NCBI RefSeq assembly: GCF_003813775.1
Contig: NZ_RPDH01000003.1
Location: forward strand, 682,001 to 746,000
DNA from: Chitinophaga lutea
Lineage (GTDB): Bacteria > Bacteroidota > Bacteroidia > Chitinophagales > Chitinophagaceae
Reading direction: 5' to 3'
Length of the DNA: 64,000 nt
Shown here one piece after another: positions 45,653-55,045 of the stretch. Below the pieces are notes generated by a model. It was not told where the DNA came from. It ran no database searches and saw only the letters and a list, made by a program, of their open reading frames with translations. Both the position numbers and the translations under genes were made by a program. Each line of letters begins with the position of its first letter. The stretch's first letter is position 1.

Positions 45653-47626
45653 ATGACCACAACCCGCCAAAAGCTAAAAAAGAGCATTCCACAGGATGAA
45701 GAGCCGTTCCGTACATTAAAGCCCGTAGAACCTTTTTCATTGTTCTCCGCCCGGGATATACAGCTGTTCCAGGAAGGGTCGCACGACCGTCTGTATGAAA
45801 AGTTCGGGTCGCACGGCCTTACCTACGAAGGGGTGGAGGGTACCTATTTCGCCGTTTGGGCGCCCAACGCGGCTTTTGTGTCGGTGATCGGCGACTTCAA
45901 CGGCTGGAACCAGTACAGTCATACCCTGTACCCCCGCTGGGACAAATCCGGTATCTGGGAAGGGTTTATTCCCCATCTCAAGGACCGGCAGCTGTATAAA
46001 TACTTTATCCGCTCCAATTCCGGGGAAGAGCTCCGCAAGGGCGACCCATTTGCCAACCATTGGGAGGTAAGGCCGAAAACGGCGTCCGTCACCACCCATC
46101 TCACCTACAAATGGAAAGATGCGGCCTGGATGAAGAAAAGAGCCGCCAAGAACAGCCTCCGCAGCCCGTTTTCAGTGTATGAAGTGCACCTGGGCTCGTG
46201 GCGCCGGCCGGACCCGGAGAATCACGAAGTCTTTTATTCCTACAAGGAGATAACAGCCATGCTGGTGCCCTATGTGAAAGAAATGGGGTTCACGCATGTG
46301 GAACTGATGCCCATCATGGAGCATCCCTTCGACGGGTCGTGGGGCTACCAGCTCACGGGGTTTTATGCCCCCACCGCCCGGTACGGTACGCCCCAGGAAT
46401 TCATGGCCATGGTGGACGCGTTCCATCACGCCGGCATCGGGGTGATACTCGACTGGGTGCCTTCCCACTTTCCTTACGACGACCATGGCCTCTACCGTTT
46501 CGACGGTTCGCACTGTTACGAATACGCCGATATGCGGAAAGGGTTTCACCCGGACTGGAACAGTTATGTGTTTAACTATGCCCGCAACGAGGTCAAATCC
46601 TTCCTGCTCAGCAACGCCCTGTTCTGGCTCGATAAATTCCATATCGACGGCCTGCGGGTGGATGCGGTGGCCTCCATGATCCATCTCGATTATTCGCGGA
46701 AGGCGGGCGCCTGGGAGCCCAATGCCCATGGCGGGAATGAAAACCTCGAAGCCATCGCTTTCCTCAAAGAGCTCAATACCACCATTTACAGCCGCTTCCC
46801 GGACGTGCAGACCATCGCGGAGGAATCGACCTCGTTCTACGGCGTGTCCCGCCCCGTATTCATGGGCGGCCTGGGTTTCGGGATGAAGTGGATGATGGGC
46901 TGGATGAACGATACGCTCGACTACTTCAAAAAGGATCCCCTCTTCCGCAAGTGGTACCAGAACCAGATCACTTTCAGCATCATGTACGCCTTCAGCGAAA
47001 ACTTCATGCTGCCGCTCAGCCACGATGAAGTGGTGCACGGCAAGAGCCCGCTGATCTATAAAATGCCCGGCGACGACTGGCAGCAGTTTGCCAACCTGCG
47101 GCTGATGTACAGCTACATGTTTACCCATCCCGGCACCAAGTTATTATTCATGGGAGGGGAGTTCGGCGATACGAAAGAATGGAATTATAAAACCGAGCTG
47201 GGCTGGCACCTGTTGCAGCATCCTACGCACCAGGGCCTGCAGGAATTCGTGAAGGCCGCTAATAAACTCTACACCGGCGAGCCCGCCCTGTATGCCACGC
47301 AGTTCGACGCCAACAGTTTTGAATGGGTGCACCTGGCGGACCACGACAACAGCATCATCGTGTACGCCCGCAAAGGGGAAAACGGTGAAGTGATACTCGT
47401 GGCGCTGAACATGACGCCCGTGGCCCATGAAGCCTATCCCATCGGCATCCCCTGGGACCTCAATTTCAAGGAGGTGCTCAACAGCGACGAAGCGCGCTTT
47501 TACGGCAGCGGCGTGGTCAATACCGGCATCCTCAAACCCGTAACGGGCCGCTTCGGCAAACCTTACGATCTCATCCTGCGGCTGCCGCCTTTAGGCGCGG
47601 CCATTTTCAAAAGCAGGAAAAAATAA
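45653..47626 (+). CDS. glgB: 1,4-alpha-glucan branching enzyme
   Basis: A 657-residue GH13 enzyme that makes alpha-1,6 branches in glycogen. An N-terminal CBM48-like domain (GTYFAVWAPNAAFVSVIGDFNGWN) is followed by the catalytic barrel with DWVPSHFP, DGLRVDAVASMI (nucleophile Asp), AEESTSF (acid/base) and LPLSHDEVVHG. No other glycogen genes are adjacent. A weak terminator-like hairpin follows. Confidence 0.96.
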   Translation: MTTTRQKLKKSIPQDEEPFRTLKPVEPFSLFSARDIQLFQEGSHDRLYEKFGSHGLTYEGVEGTYFAVWAPNAAFVSVIGDFNGWNQYSHTLYPRWDKSGIWEGFIPHLKDRQLYKYFIRSNSGEELRKGDPFANHWEVRPKTASVTTHLTYKWKDAAWMKKRAAKNSLRSPFSVYEVHLGSWRRPDPENHEVFYSYKEITAMLVPYVKEMGFTHVELMPIMEHPFDGSWGYQLTGFYAPTARYGTPQEFMAMVDAFHHAGIGVILDWVPSHFPYDDHGLYRFDGSHCYEYADMRKGFHPDWNSYVFNYARNEVKSFLLSNALFWLDKFHIDGLRVDAVASMIHLDYSRKAGAWEPNAHGGNENLEAIAFLKELNTTIYSRFPDVQTIAEESTSFYGVSRPVFMGGLGFGMKWMMGWMNDTLDYFKKDPLFRKWYQNQITFSIMYAFSENFMLPLSHDEVVHGKSPLIYKMPGDDWQQFANLRLMYSYMFTHPGTKLLFMGGEFGDTKEWNYKTELGWHLLQHPTHQGLQEFVKAANKLYTGEPALYATQFDANSFEWVHLADHDNSIIVYARKGENGEVILVALNMTPVAHEAYPIGIPWDLNFKEVLNSDEARFYGSGVVNTGILKPVTGRFGKPYDLILRLPPLGAAIFKSRKK

Positions 47627-47648
47627 ATTCCCATTAACAAAGCAATGC

Positions 47649-47673
47649 AACGGGCCCCGGCGAGGGCCCGTTT
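47649..47673 (+). terminator. Possible weak terminator after glgB
   Basis: ACGGGCCC pairs with GGGCCCGTT across a short loop, but only TTT follows. Confidence 0.4.
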
Positions 47674-47918
47674 CGCATGAAAGCCTTTCCCTGCAAAGCT
47701 TCGGCCCGGGCTTTGGAATGAAAATTGCAGATACAACCCCGGACCATATTTCACGGCATGAAAAAAATTCTAACGGCTGTTTAAACCTTCTCCGGTATTT
47801 CCCATCTAACCTGAACGGTGCAATAAGGACATGTGATTCTGCGTTTCAATTACCATTTGATCTGATTATTATTCCATAGTTGAAAAACGAGTAACTAATC
47901 TTAAAACCAGTCTTTATT

Positions 47919-48827
47919 ATGAAAAAAGTGTTCCGCAAGTGGGGCTTGCCCGTCGTGCTCCTGGGTGCCCTCTCCTTCATTATGTACGCCTGTACAAAAA
48001 ACAGTTCTGCCGAACCGGGCGAAGTGCCTGACGGCAAACAGCGCGTGAGCATCAAACTGACGGATGGGCCCGGCGTGTTCGACCAGGTGCTCATCGATAT
48101 CCGGAAAGTGGAAGTACTGATCGACACCTGTAAAAGCGACGACGATGACGACGACGACCGCTGGGACGACCGCGACCGTTGCGGCTGGTGGGAAGACAGA
48201 GGCCGTGGAAGAGATAAGGACGATGACTGCGACATATGGGATTCCCTCGCCGTTAAACCCGGTGTATACGATCTGCTGAAACTCCGTAACGGTGTAGATA
48301 CCAGTCTTGCCGCCGGCGTGATCGCCAAAGGCCGCATCAAGGCCATCCGTATCACCGTGGGCCCCAACAACTCTCTCGTAAAAGACAGCGTAAGTTATCC
48401 GCTCCGTTCCATCGGCGGACAGGTGAAAATACTGATCAAAGTAAGACATCACGAATGGGATGAAATTTCTCCCGATAACCTGCAACTGTGGCTCGATTTC
48501 GACATACAACGTTCCATCATCCAGGTAAGCCGTGGCAAGTTCATCCTCGTGCCGTTCATCCACGTGTGGACATTGAAAACCACCGGTTCCGTATCCGGCA
48601 GGATTCTGCCCACCGATGCTGAAGCAGTGGTGACGGTATACAACAGTCTTGATTCCATGTACGCATTACCGGGCCGCCAGGGCGAATTCAAAATCCGCGG
48701 TCTGAAAGTGGGCACGTACAGCCTGTATGTAAATGCCGGCAATGGTTACCGAGACACGACCATTACCAACATCAAGGTCGAACGCAACAAAGACACCAAA
48801 GTTCCTACGATTACTCTGAAGAAGTAA
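47919..48827 (+). CDS. DUF4382-family lipoprotein with Asp-rich insert
   Basis: A 302-residue protein with a lipobox-like signal (residues 1-25, IMYAC). The DUF4382 domain starts at VSIKLTDGPGVFDQVLIDIRKVEV. A 45-residue insert rich in Asp, Arg and Trp (residues ~70-107, with paired cysteines) interrupts it before the rest of the domain (VKPGVYDLLKLRNGVDTSLAAGVIAKGRIKAIRITVG). The last ~90 residues resemble a carboxypeptidase-regulatory or Ig-like fold (GSVSGRILPTDAEAVVTVYNSLDS). Function unknown. A palindromic hairpin follows. Confidence 0.85.
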   Translation: MKKVFRKWGLPVVLLGALSFIMYACTKNSSAEPGEVPDGKQRVSIKLTDGPGVFDQVLIDIRKVEVLIDTCKSDDDDDDDRWDDRDRCGWWEDRGRGRDKDDDCDIWDSLAVKPGVYDLLKLRNGVDTSLAAGVIAKGRIKAIRITVGPNNSLVKDSVSYPLRSIGGQVKILIKVRHHEWDEISPDNLQLWLDFDIQRSIIQVSRGKFILVPFIHVWTLKTTGSVSGRILPTDAEAVVTVYNSLDSMYALPGRQGEFKIRGLKVGTYSLYVNAGNGYRDTTITNIKVERNKDTKVPTITLKK

Positions 48828-48852
48828 TCTTGCAACCTGAAACAATACAAAC

Positions 48853-48878
48853 GGGGCCCCGATTTTACGGGGCCCCTT
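48853..48878 (+). terminator. Terminator-like hairpin after the DUF4382 gene
   Basis: GGGGCCCC (48853-48860) and GGGGCCCC (48869-48876) can pair as a perfect 8-bp stem with an 8-nt loop. The T-run is weak (TTCC). Confidence 0.55.
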
Positions 48879-48931
48879 CCATTGCGGAAAAAATTGTAAA
48901 TTGTGAATAACCATTAAATCCTTTAGTTCCT

Positions 48932-49510
48932 GTGAAAACACTCATCTCATTGATTCTCTGCTCATTTATTGCGCTTACTGCGGCCGCACAGTCCGGGGGT
49001 AACAGCGTGGACGCCAAAAAACGCAAACAGGGCCCCTGGGTGGAACAGGTGGAAGGCGTGCGCGGCGAGCCCGGTTATTCCTGGGAAGGCCGGTATGTCA
49101 ACGACCGGAAGGAGGGCGTCTGGAAAAAATACAACGCCAACGGCGATGTGATTGCGGAAGAAACATTTAAACACGGCGCACTGGATGGTTTGTGCAAGTA
49201 TTATTACCCCGACGGCAAAATCAGCGCAGTGGGCAACATGATAGCCGTGGACCTGGAAGGCCAGAAAGATACGGTGACGGTGGTAGACCCCGTTACCAGC
49301 GAGGAAAACCTCGTGGAAGTAACCCGCAAAGGCCATTCCGTGAAACACGGCGAATGGCGGGTGTATGATGAAGACGGCTCCATGATGCGCGAAACCTATG
49401 AGCGTGGTGAACTGAGCACTTCAGCCCCGGCCGGCAAGCCCCGCAACGCCGCCCCGCTGCCCCATGAACAACAAGCCCCCGGCGCTAAAAAGAAGAAAGG
49501 CAAAGGGTAA
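48932..49510 (+). CDS. MORN/YwqK-like repeat protein, exported
   Basis: A 192-residue protein with a signal peptide (about residues 1-19, ending AAAQ). MORN-like repeats of the YwqK type are seen (GRYVNDRKEGVWKKYNANGDVIAEETFKHGALDGLCKYYYPDGKISAVG; KHGEWRVYDEDGSMMRETYERGEL). The tail is Lys-rich. The first codon is GTG at 48932. YwqK-like proteins are often annotated as antitoxins, but many are simply surface or periplasmic proteins; no partner toxin is near. Confidence 0.82.
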   Translation: MKTLISLILCSFIALTAAAQSGGNSVDAKKRKQGPWVEQVEGVRGEPGYSWEGRYVNDRKEGVWKKYNANGDVIAEETFKHGALDGLCKYYYPDGKISAVGNMIAVDLEGQKDTVTVVDPVTSEENLVEVTRKGHSVKHGEWRVYDEDGSMMRETYERGELSTSAPAGKPRNAAPLPHEQQAPGAKKKKGKG

Positions 49511-49807
49511 GTTTTTTTCATTTATAACCGTTGCACAAGTATTATACACTGGTAACGAATACGATAAAACCCGTATAATACCAGGGTGAAACAAAAACCG
49601 GAAACGGCCCCAGCAACGTATATATCTTTTTAGCAAATTAGGACAGGATTCCTTACATTTAGATAGAGGCACTAAGCATATAGGAGGCATGAAAGGAGCC
49701 GCTGTTCAACCAAAACCAAGAATTCCCTGACCGTGACTGGAAAACCGTGTCTTTATTGTAAGAGTGGTCATCATATCAGTCCGTTTGTTTAAATAAACCT
49801 ATTCGTG
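49511..49807. other. Intergenic region before the histidine kinase gene
   Basis: Nearly 300 bp. It has a perfect 9-bp inverted repeat GTATTATAC (49539-49547) / GTATAATAC (49573-49581) and a very short ORF with a good ribosome-binding sequence (49688, 13 codons), which is not convincing as a gene. Confidence 0.45.
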
Positions 49808-51712
49808 ATGCCGAGTTTAATATCCCAAACATTCCGCGCCAGGCTACAGCACATTTACAAGTTGGGCATATTGCGTACCGCCAGTAAAGAAGAAGCCCGG
49901 AGGATCAGGGTGGTCAACATCGTCAGCTTTGCCACCGGCATACTGGTAACGGTATACGGCATCTCATTCTATTTGCTCGTACATTCCCTGCTCATCCTGG
50001 TTCCGGCCGTAGGCATATTCTGCCCGGCTTTTTTCAGCATGATATGGCTGAACTATAAAGGCTATTTCAACGCATCGCGGATCGGCCTGCTGGGCATCTT
50101 TATCGTCATCATCCTGTACTACGGCGCCATCCTGGGGCGTGTTACCGAAGTGCAGCTGCTGGCCGTTTTCCTCATGAGCGTGGCCCTGCTGATCTGGCGC
50201 CCGCAGGAGAAGCTGCAGCGCATTATCTGTGTATCGATGCCCATTATCTGCCTGGTGGTGCTCGAGTTCATTTATTATTTCCATCTCGTTGAACCGTTGC
50301 CGTTATCGGCCCAGACGCAGAACCTTTACCGCTGGATGGTGATGCCCGTGGTGCTCTTTTTGAATTATCTCGCCATCAGTTTATACCAGCGTAATATCAT
50401 GGACCTGCTGCGGACCCTTCGCAGCCGCAACACCGCCCTCCTCCGCAGCCGCAACGAAGTCATGAACCAGCGCATGGAGCTGGCGCGGTACAGCGGCGAA
50501 ATGGAAGACCTAGTGCATGAGCGCACGATTGCCCTGCAAACGGCCAACGACGCCAAAACGCAGTTCATCAGCGAACTGAGCCACGAAATTCGCACCCCCC
50601 TTAACACCATCATGGGCATCAGCGAGATGCTGAACGAAGCGCTCGGCCAGCCCGACCCGGAAGAGCGCATCCGCCAGATGGCCAAAAACCTCCACGCCAC
50701 CAGCCACAACATCCTCGAACTGGTGAACAGCGTGCTGGAGCTGGCCAAAATCGAAGCCGGCAAAACGGATGAAGTGAAGATGGGCGCATTTTCCCTGCGC
50801 GACTGGCTGCTCAATACCGTGAATATTTACCAGAGCATCGCCAGTAAAAAATCCGTGTTCATCCACCTCGAAATAGACAGCCGTTTCCCGGAAATGATCG
50901 TCAGCGACAAACTGATGCTGGGGCAGGTGATCAACAACATCCTGTCCAATTCCATCAAATTCACCCCCGCCGAAAAAAACATCCGCGTACGCTGTTTCCA
51001 TAACCTGCACAGCATGTTCATCCAGGTATGCGACGAAGGACGCGGCATTCCCTCAGAGCAGCTCGCCGCCATCTTCCAGCCGTTCGAACAGGGCGACCGG
51101 GATATGTACCGGCAGTTTGGCGGCAGCGGCCTCGGCCTGGCCATCGCCAAAAGAAAAGTGGAACTGATGGGCGGCAGCATACAGGTAAGCAGCCAGCAGG
51201 GCGAAGGCAGCAACTTCCTCATCGCATTGCCGCTGCAGATCAGCAGCGAGGCGCGGGTGCATACCGCCACCGAAATAGCGCCCCTGCCTTCGCATATTAA
51301 AATAGTGGTGATGGACGATAACGTGATCGACCATACGATCATGAAACACTTCCTGGCCAGGATCGGCATCACACAGGTGCGGTTCGCCATCAACGGCCTG
51401 GAAGGCATAGAGCTGGTGCGGGACATGCAGCCCGACGTGATTCTCATGGATCTGCACATGCCCGTGATGAGCGGGCGCGAAACGTTTTTTAACCTCCGGC
51501 AGGAAAAGCTGCTGAAACATATCCCCATCGTAGCCGTATCGTCCGATGCGTTTAAAGAGCAGGAGCAGGAGTATATTTCGATGGGCATGGACGGTTACAT
51601 CCGCAAGCCTGTGGAAATTAGCGTGTTGCATGGCGTGCTCGAAAAACTGCTGCTCGTCGATTCCCGTTCCGCCAATGCCGCTGCCCTGCCCAATCCCAGC
51701 CTGGCCGACTAA
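49808..51712 (+). CDS. Hybrid sensor histidine kinase/response regulator
   Basis: A 634-residue protein with about six N-terminal membrane helices (residues ~35-200), a coiled-coil linker, a HisKA domain with the phospho-acceptor His in ELSHEIRTPLN, an HATPase domain (NNILSNSIKFTP; DEGRGIP; GGSGLGLAIAKR) and a C-terminal receiver domain (VVMDDNVID ... ILMDLHMPVMSG). No separate DNA-binding output domain is attached. It may signal to the neighbouring SusCD locus, but this cannot be shown. The ATG at 49808 is preferred over the GTG one codon earlier. Confidence 0.94.
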   Translation: MPSLISQTFRARLQHIYKLGILRTASKEEARRIRVVNIVSFATGILVTVYGISFYLLVHSLLILVPAVGIFCPAFFSMIWLNYKGYFNASRIGLLGIFIVIILYYGAILGRVTEVQLLAVFLMSVALLIWRPQEKLQRIICVSMPIICLVVLEFIYYFHLVEPLPLSAQTQNLYRWMVMPVVLFLNYLAISLYQRNIMDLLRTLRSRNTALLRSRNEVMNQRMELARYSGEMEDLVHERTIALQTANDAKTQFISELSHEIRTPLNTIMGISEMLNEALGQPDPEERIRQMAKNLHATSHNILELVNSVLELAKIEAGKTDEVKMGAFSLRDWLLNTVNIYQSIASKKSVFIHLEIDSRFPEMIVSDKLMLGQVINNILSNSIKFTPAEKNIRVRCFHNLHSMFIQVCDEGRGIPSEQLAAIFQPFEQGDRDMYRQFGGSGLGLAIAKRKVELMGGSIQVSSQQGEGSNFLIALPLQISSEARVHTATEIAPLPSHIKIVVMDDNVIDHTIMKHFLARIGITQVRFAINGLEGIELVRDMQPDVILMDLHMPVMSGRETFFNLRQEKLLKHIPIVAVSSDAFKEQEQEYISMGMDGYIRKPVEISVLHGVLEKLLLVDSRSANAAALPNPSLAD

Positions 51713-51826
51713 AAATTAAAGAATCAATTCCTACAGTTGAGCCGGATAATATCACACTCCGGCGTGTCCCCCTGCGTCTCATTGCTGTATTGCGTGTTTA
51801 TTGCCGGATAAACCAAAATATAGCTT

Positions 51827-54800
51827 ATGAAACGAAAACTACTATTGTTTTTCCTGCTCATATGCGTGACGTCCCTGCACGCCCAGGAAAAGCCCCGATC
51901 CGGTCTGGTGACCGATGAAGCCGGCATGCCGCTGGAACGGGTGTCGGTGCAGATCAAAGGCTCCACAGGCGGCGGTTTCACCGATGCCGCCGGCGCCTTC
52001 AGGGTCCAGGCCAAAGACAACGACGTACTGGTGTTTTCCATGATAGGGTACAACCGCACCGAAGTGCCCGCCAGGAATGTGGGCGCCGGTTTTTCGCTGA
52101 AGCTCCCCAAAAGCGAAAGCCAGCTCACGGAAGTGGTGGTGGCCGCTTTGGGTGTGAACAGGCGGCGGAACCAGACGTCGTACGCCATCCAGCAGATCTC
52201 GGGAGAAGAGATCGCCCGGGTGCGCGCGCCCAACTTCATGCAGGGCCTCTCCGGCAAGATCGCCGGTCTGAGCATCCAGCAGAACAACGTGCTGGGCGGC
52301 TCCACCAACGTGCAGCTGCGTGGCATCCGCTCCATCACCAACGACAACACCGCGCTGTTCGTAATCGACGGCGTGCCTTACAACAACCAGAGCGGCGCCC
52401 GCCACACCAGCGGTTTGGGTAACAGCCTGCAACGCCTCGGCTTCGGCGGCTATGATTATGGCAGCGCCGCAGCAGATATCAACCCCGACGATATTGAAAG
52501 CATCAGCGTACTCAAAGGCGCCGCGGCCACCGCTCTGTACGGCTCGCAAGGCGCCAACGGCGTGGTGCTGGTTACGACAAAAAAAGGAAAAAGAGGCCTC
52601 GGCATTACCGTCAACACCGGTGTGGGCGTAGCAACGCTCGTTAAAAGCACTTTCCCCAAATACCAGAACGAATACGGCGCCGGTTATGAATCGCACTGGT
52701 TCAACCGCGACGTCAACGGCGACGGCACGCCAGACCGTGTAGCCCGCCTCGACGCCGACGCTTCGTTCGGCATGCCCTTCGATCCCAACCTGATGGTGTA
52801 CCAATGGGATGCGTTCGACAGCACGTCGCCTACTTACCGCAAAGCCCGCCCCTGGACCGCCGCCGCGCACGATGCCAGTCATTTCTTCCGACCCGGCGTA
52901 TCCACCAACTTCAGCGCCTTTGCGGACGGCGGTTCCGATAAGGGTACCTTCAAAGTCGGCTATACCCGCAACGACGACCGCGGCATCATCGAGAACAGCA
53001 AAATCACCAAAAACCTGGTGAACTTTTCCGGTACGCTCAACCTGTCTGACAAGATCACCGTCGGCGCCATGACCAACTATTCCCACATCGAAGGAAAGGG
53101 CCGTTATGGTACGGGATACGACGGCGATTACGGCCGTAACATCATGACTTCTTTCCGGCAGTGGTGGCAGACGAACGTCGATATCAAAGAGCAGCGCGCG
53201 GCGTATTTCCGCAACAAACGGAACGCCACCTGGAACTATCATTCCCCCAGCGATCTTACCCCGTACTACTGGAACAATCCGTACTGGAGCATTTACGAGA
53301 ACTACGAAACCGACGCCCGCAGCCGTTATTTCGGCAATGTGCACGTCAATTACAAGATCGCGCCCTGGCTGAACCTGCTGGCCCGCGCTTCGCTCGATAC
53401 GTATGACGAACTGCGGGAAGAGCGCGTCAATCTCGGCAGCACCGGTGTGTCTACCTACAAACGCACCAATGCTTCTTTCCTCGAAAACAACTACGATCTG
53501 TTGCTGAATATGGACAAGGATTTGACTGACAAACTGAATTTCAAAGCGCTGCTGGGCGGCAACATCCGCAAGCAGAAATCACAGACGATCTTCGCCGAAA
53601 CCAACGGGGGCCTGATTTCCGACCGGGTGTATTCCCTCACCAATTCCCTGAACGCACCCGAAACGCCGTATGAATACGTGGGCAGGCGCGAGGTGCAGGG
53701 CATCTTCAGCGGTGTGACGCTTTCCTGGAACGACATGATTACACTCGACGGGACTGTCCGGCGCGATGCTTCTTCCACGCTGCCCGACGGCAACAACGTG
53801 TATTATTATCCTTCCGGTTCGCTGGGCTTCACCTTCACGAAGCTGCTCTCGGACCTGCGCTGGTTCTCGCACGGCAAACTGCGTGCGAACGTAGCCCAGG
53901 TAGGCAGCGACGCGCCGATCGGCATCGTGAACGACGTGTACGTGGGTGAATCGCCTTTCGGCTCGCGGCCCCAATACCGCATTTCCACTTCGAAAAATAA
54001 CGGCTCCCTGAAGCCGGAACGTACCAACAGTATCGAAGCCGGCGTGGAGATGAGTTTCCTCAACAGCCGGATAGGCGTGGACCTCACGTATTACCGCACC
54101 CGCACCATCGACCAGATCATGCCGGTGAACGTTTCCCGCACCACGGGCTACAGTTACAAATACCTCAACGCCGGCACGGTGGAGAACAAAGGCTGGGAAG
54201 CCACGCTGAGCCTGGTGCCGGTGAAAACGCCCGACTTTGCCTGGAACGTACAGGCCAACTGGTCGAAGAACAATAACCTGGTGCTCGCGCTGTATGGCGA
54301 TGCGGAGAATTTCAGCATCGGCACCGGCTTCCAGGGGAATATCACGCTCAATGCCACCAAAGGCCGCCCGTACGGGATGATCCGCGGCCGCGATTTTATC
54401 TATACCAACGGCCAGCGTACCGTGGGCGACGACGGGCTGTACCTGCTCACGCCCAACCTGAACGCGGAAATCGGCGACCCCAACCCCGACTGGATCGGCG
54501 GCATCAATAACCACTTCCGCTACAAGAACCTGAGCTTCAGTTTCCTCGTGGACATGCGTAAAGGAGGCGATATTTTCAGTCTCGATATGTACTACGGCCT
54601 TTCCACCGGCCTCTATCCCGAAACCGCCGGTCTCAATGCGAAAGGCAAGCCCACGCGCAGCCCCGTGGATGAAGGCGGTGGTGTGATCCTGCCCGGCGTA
54701 ACGGCAGACGGCAAGCCCAACACCCAATATGTGGAGAACACCTACGAAGTGGCGTTCGGCACCAGCACCACTCCGCAGAAGGCGTTCGTGTACGACGGCA

Positions 54801-55042
54801 GTTACGTGAAGCTGCGCGAAATGGTGCTCACCTATTCGCTGCCGCAGCCGCTGCTCAGCCGCATGAAAGCGTTCAAGGGCGTCGACCTGTCGCTGATAGG
54901 CCGCAACCTCTGGATCATCCACAAAAACATCCCGTATGCCGACCCGGAAGACAACCTGGGCGCCGGCAACCTGCAGGGATACCAGGCCGCGGCGTATCCC
55001 ACGACCCGCACGGTTACCTTCAATCTTAAATTTAAATTCTAG
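51827..55042 (+). CDS. SusC/RagA-family TonB-linked outer membrane transporter
   Basis: A 1071-residue TonB-dependent transporter with a signal peptide (residues 1-19, ending LHAQ), a carboxypeptidase-regulatory-like domain (residues ~24-95), a TonB-box region TEVVVAALGVNRRR, a plug with VLKGAAATALYGSQGANGVVLVTTKKG, and the barrel ending KFKF. The partner SusD-like gene begins 3 bp after its stop. The nutrient is unknown: no degradative enzyme is in the immediate neighbourhood. Confidence 0.95.
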   Translation: MKRKLLLFFLLICVTSLHAQEKPRSGLVTDEAGMPLERVSVQIKGSTGGGFTDAAGAFRVQAKDNDVLVFSMIGYNRTEVPARNVGAGFSLKLPKSESQLTEVVVAALGVNRRRNQTSYAIQQISGEEIARVRAPNFMQGLSGKIAGLSIQQNNVLGGSTNVQLRGIRSITNDNTALFVIDGVPYNNQSGARHTSGLGNSLQRLGFGGYDYGSAAADINPDDIESISVLKGAAATALYGSQGANGVVLVTTKKGKRGLGITVNTGVGVATLVKSTFPKYQNEYGAGYESHWFNRDVNGDGTPDRVARLDADASFGMPFDPNLMVYQWDAFDSTSPTYRKARPWTAAAHDASHFFRPGVSTNFSAFADGGSDKGTFKVGYTRNDDRGIIENSKITKNLVNFSGTLNLSDKITVGAMTNYSHIEGKGRYGTGYDGDYGRNIMTSFRQWWQTNVDIKEQRAAYFRNKRNATWNYHSPSDLTPYYWNNPYWSIYENYETDARSRYFGNVHVNYKIAPWLNLLARASLDTYDELREERVNLGSTGVSTYKRTNASFLENNYDLLLNMDKDLTDKLNFKALLGGNIRKQKSQTIFAETNGGLISDRVYSLTNSLNAPETPYEYVGRREVQGIFSGVTLSWNDMITLDGTVRRDASSTLPDGNNVYYYPSGSLGFTFTKLLSDLRWFSHGKLRANVAQVGSDAPIGIVNDVYVGESPFGSRPQYRISTSKNNGSLKPERTNSIEAGVEMSFLNSRIGVDLTYYRTRTIDQIMPVNVSRTTGYSYKYLNAGTVENKGWEATLSLVPVKTPDFAWNVQANWSKNNNLVLALYGDAENFSIGTGFQGNITLNATKGRPYGMIRGRDFIYTNGQRTVGDDGLYLLTPNLNAEIGDPNPDWIGGINNHFRYKNLSFSFLVDMRKGGDIFSLDMYYGLSTGLYPETAGLNAKGKPTRSPVDEGGGVILPGVTADGKPNTQYVENTYEVAFGTSTTPQKAFVYDGSYVKLREMVLTYSLPQPLLSRMKAFKGVDLSLIGRNLWIIHKNIPYADPEDNLGAGNLQGYQAAAYPTTRTVTFNLKFKF

Positions 55043-55045
55043 CAG

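Noticed and set aside
49688..49729. 13-codon ORF with an AGGAGG-like site (49680s) before the histidine kinase
   Set aside because: Too short, no conserved character, and Shine-Dalgarno sequences are a poor guide in Bacteroidota.
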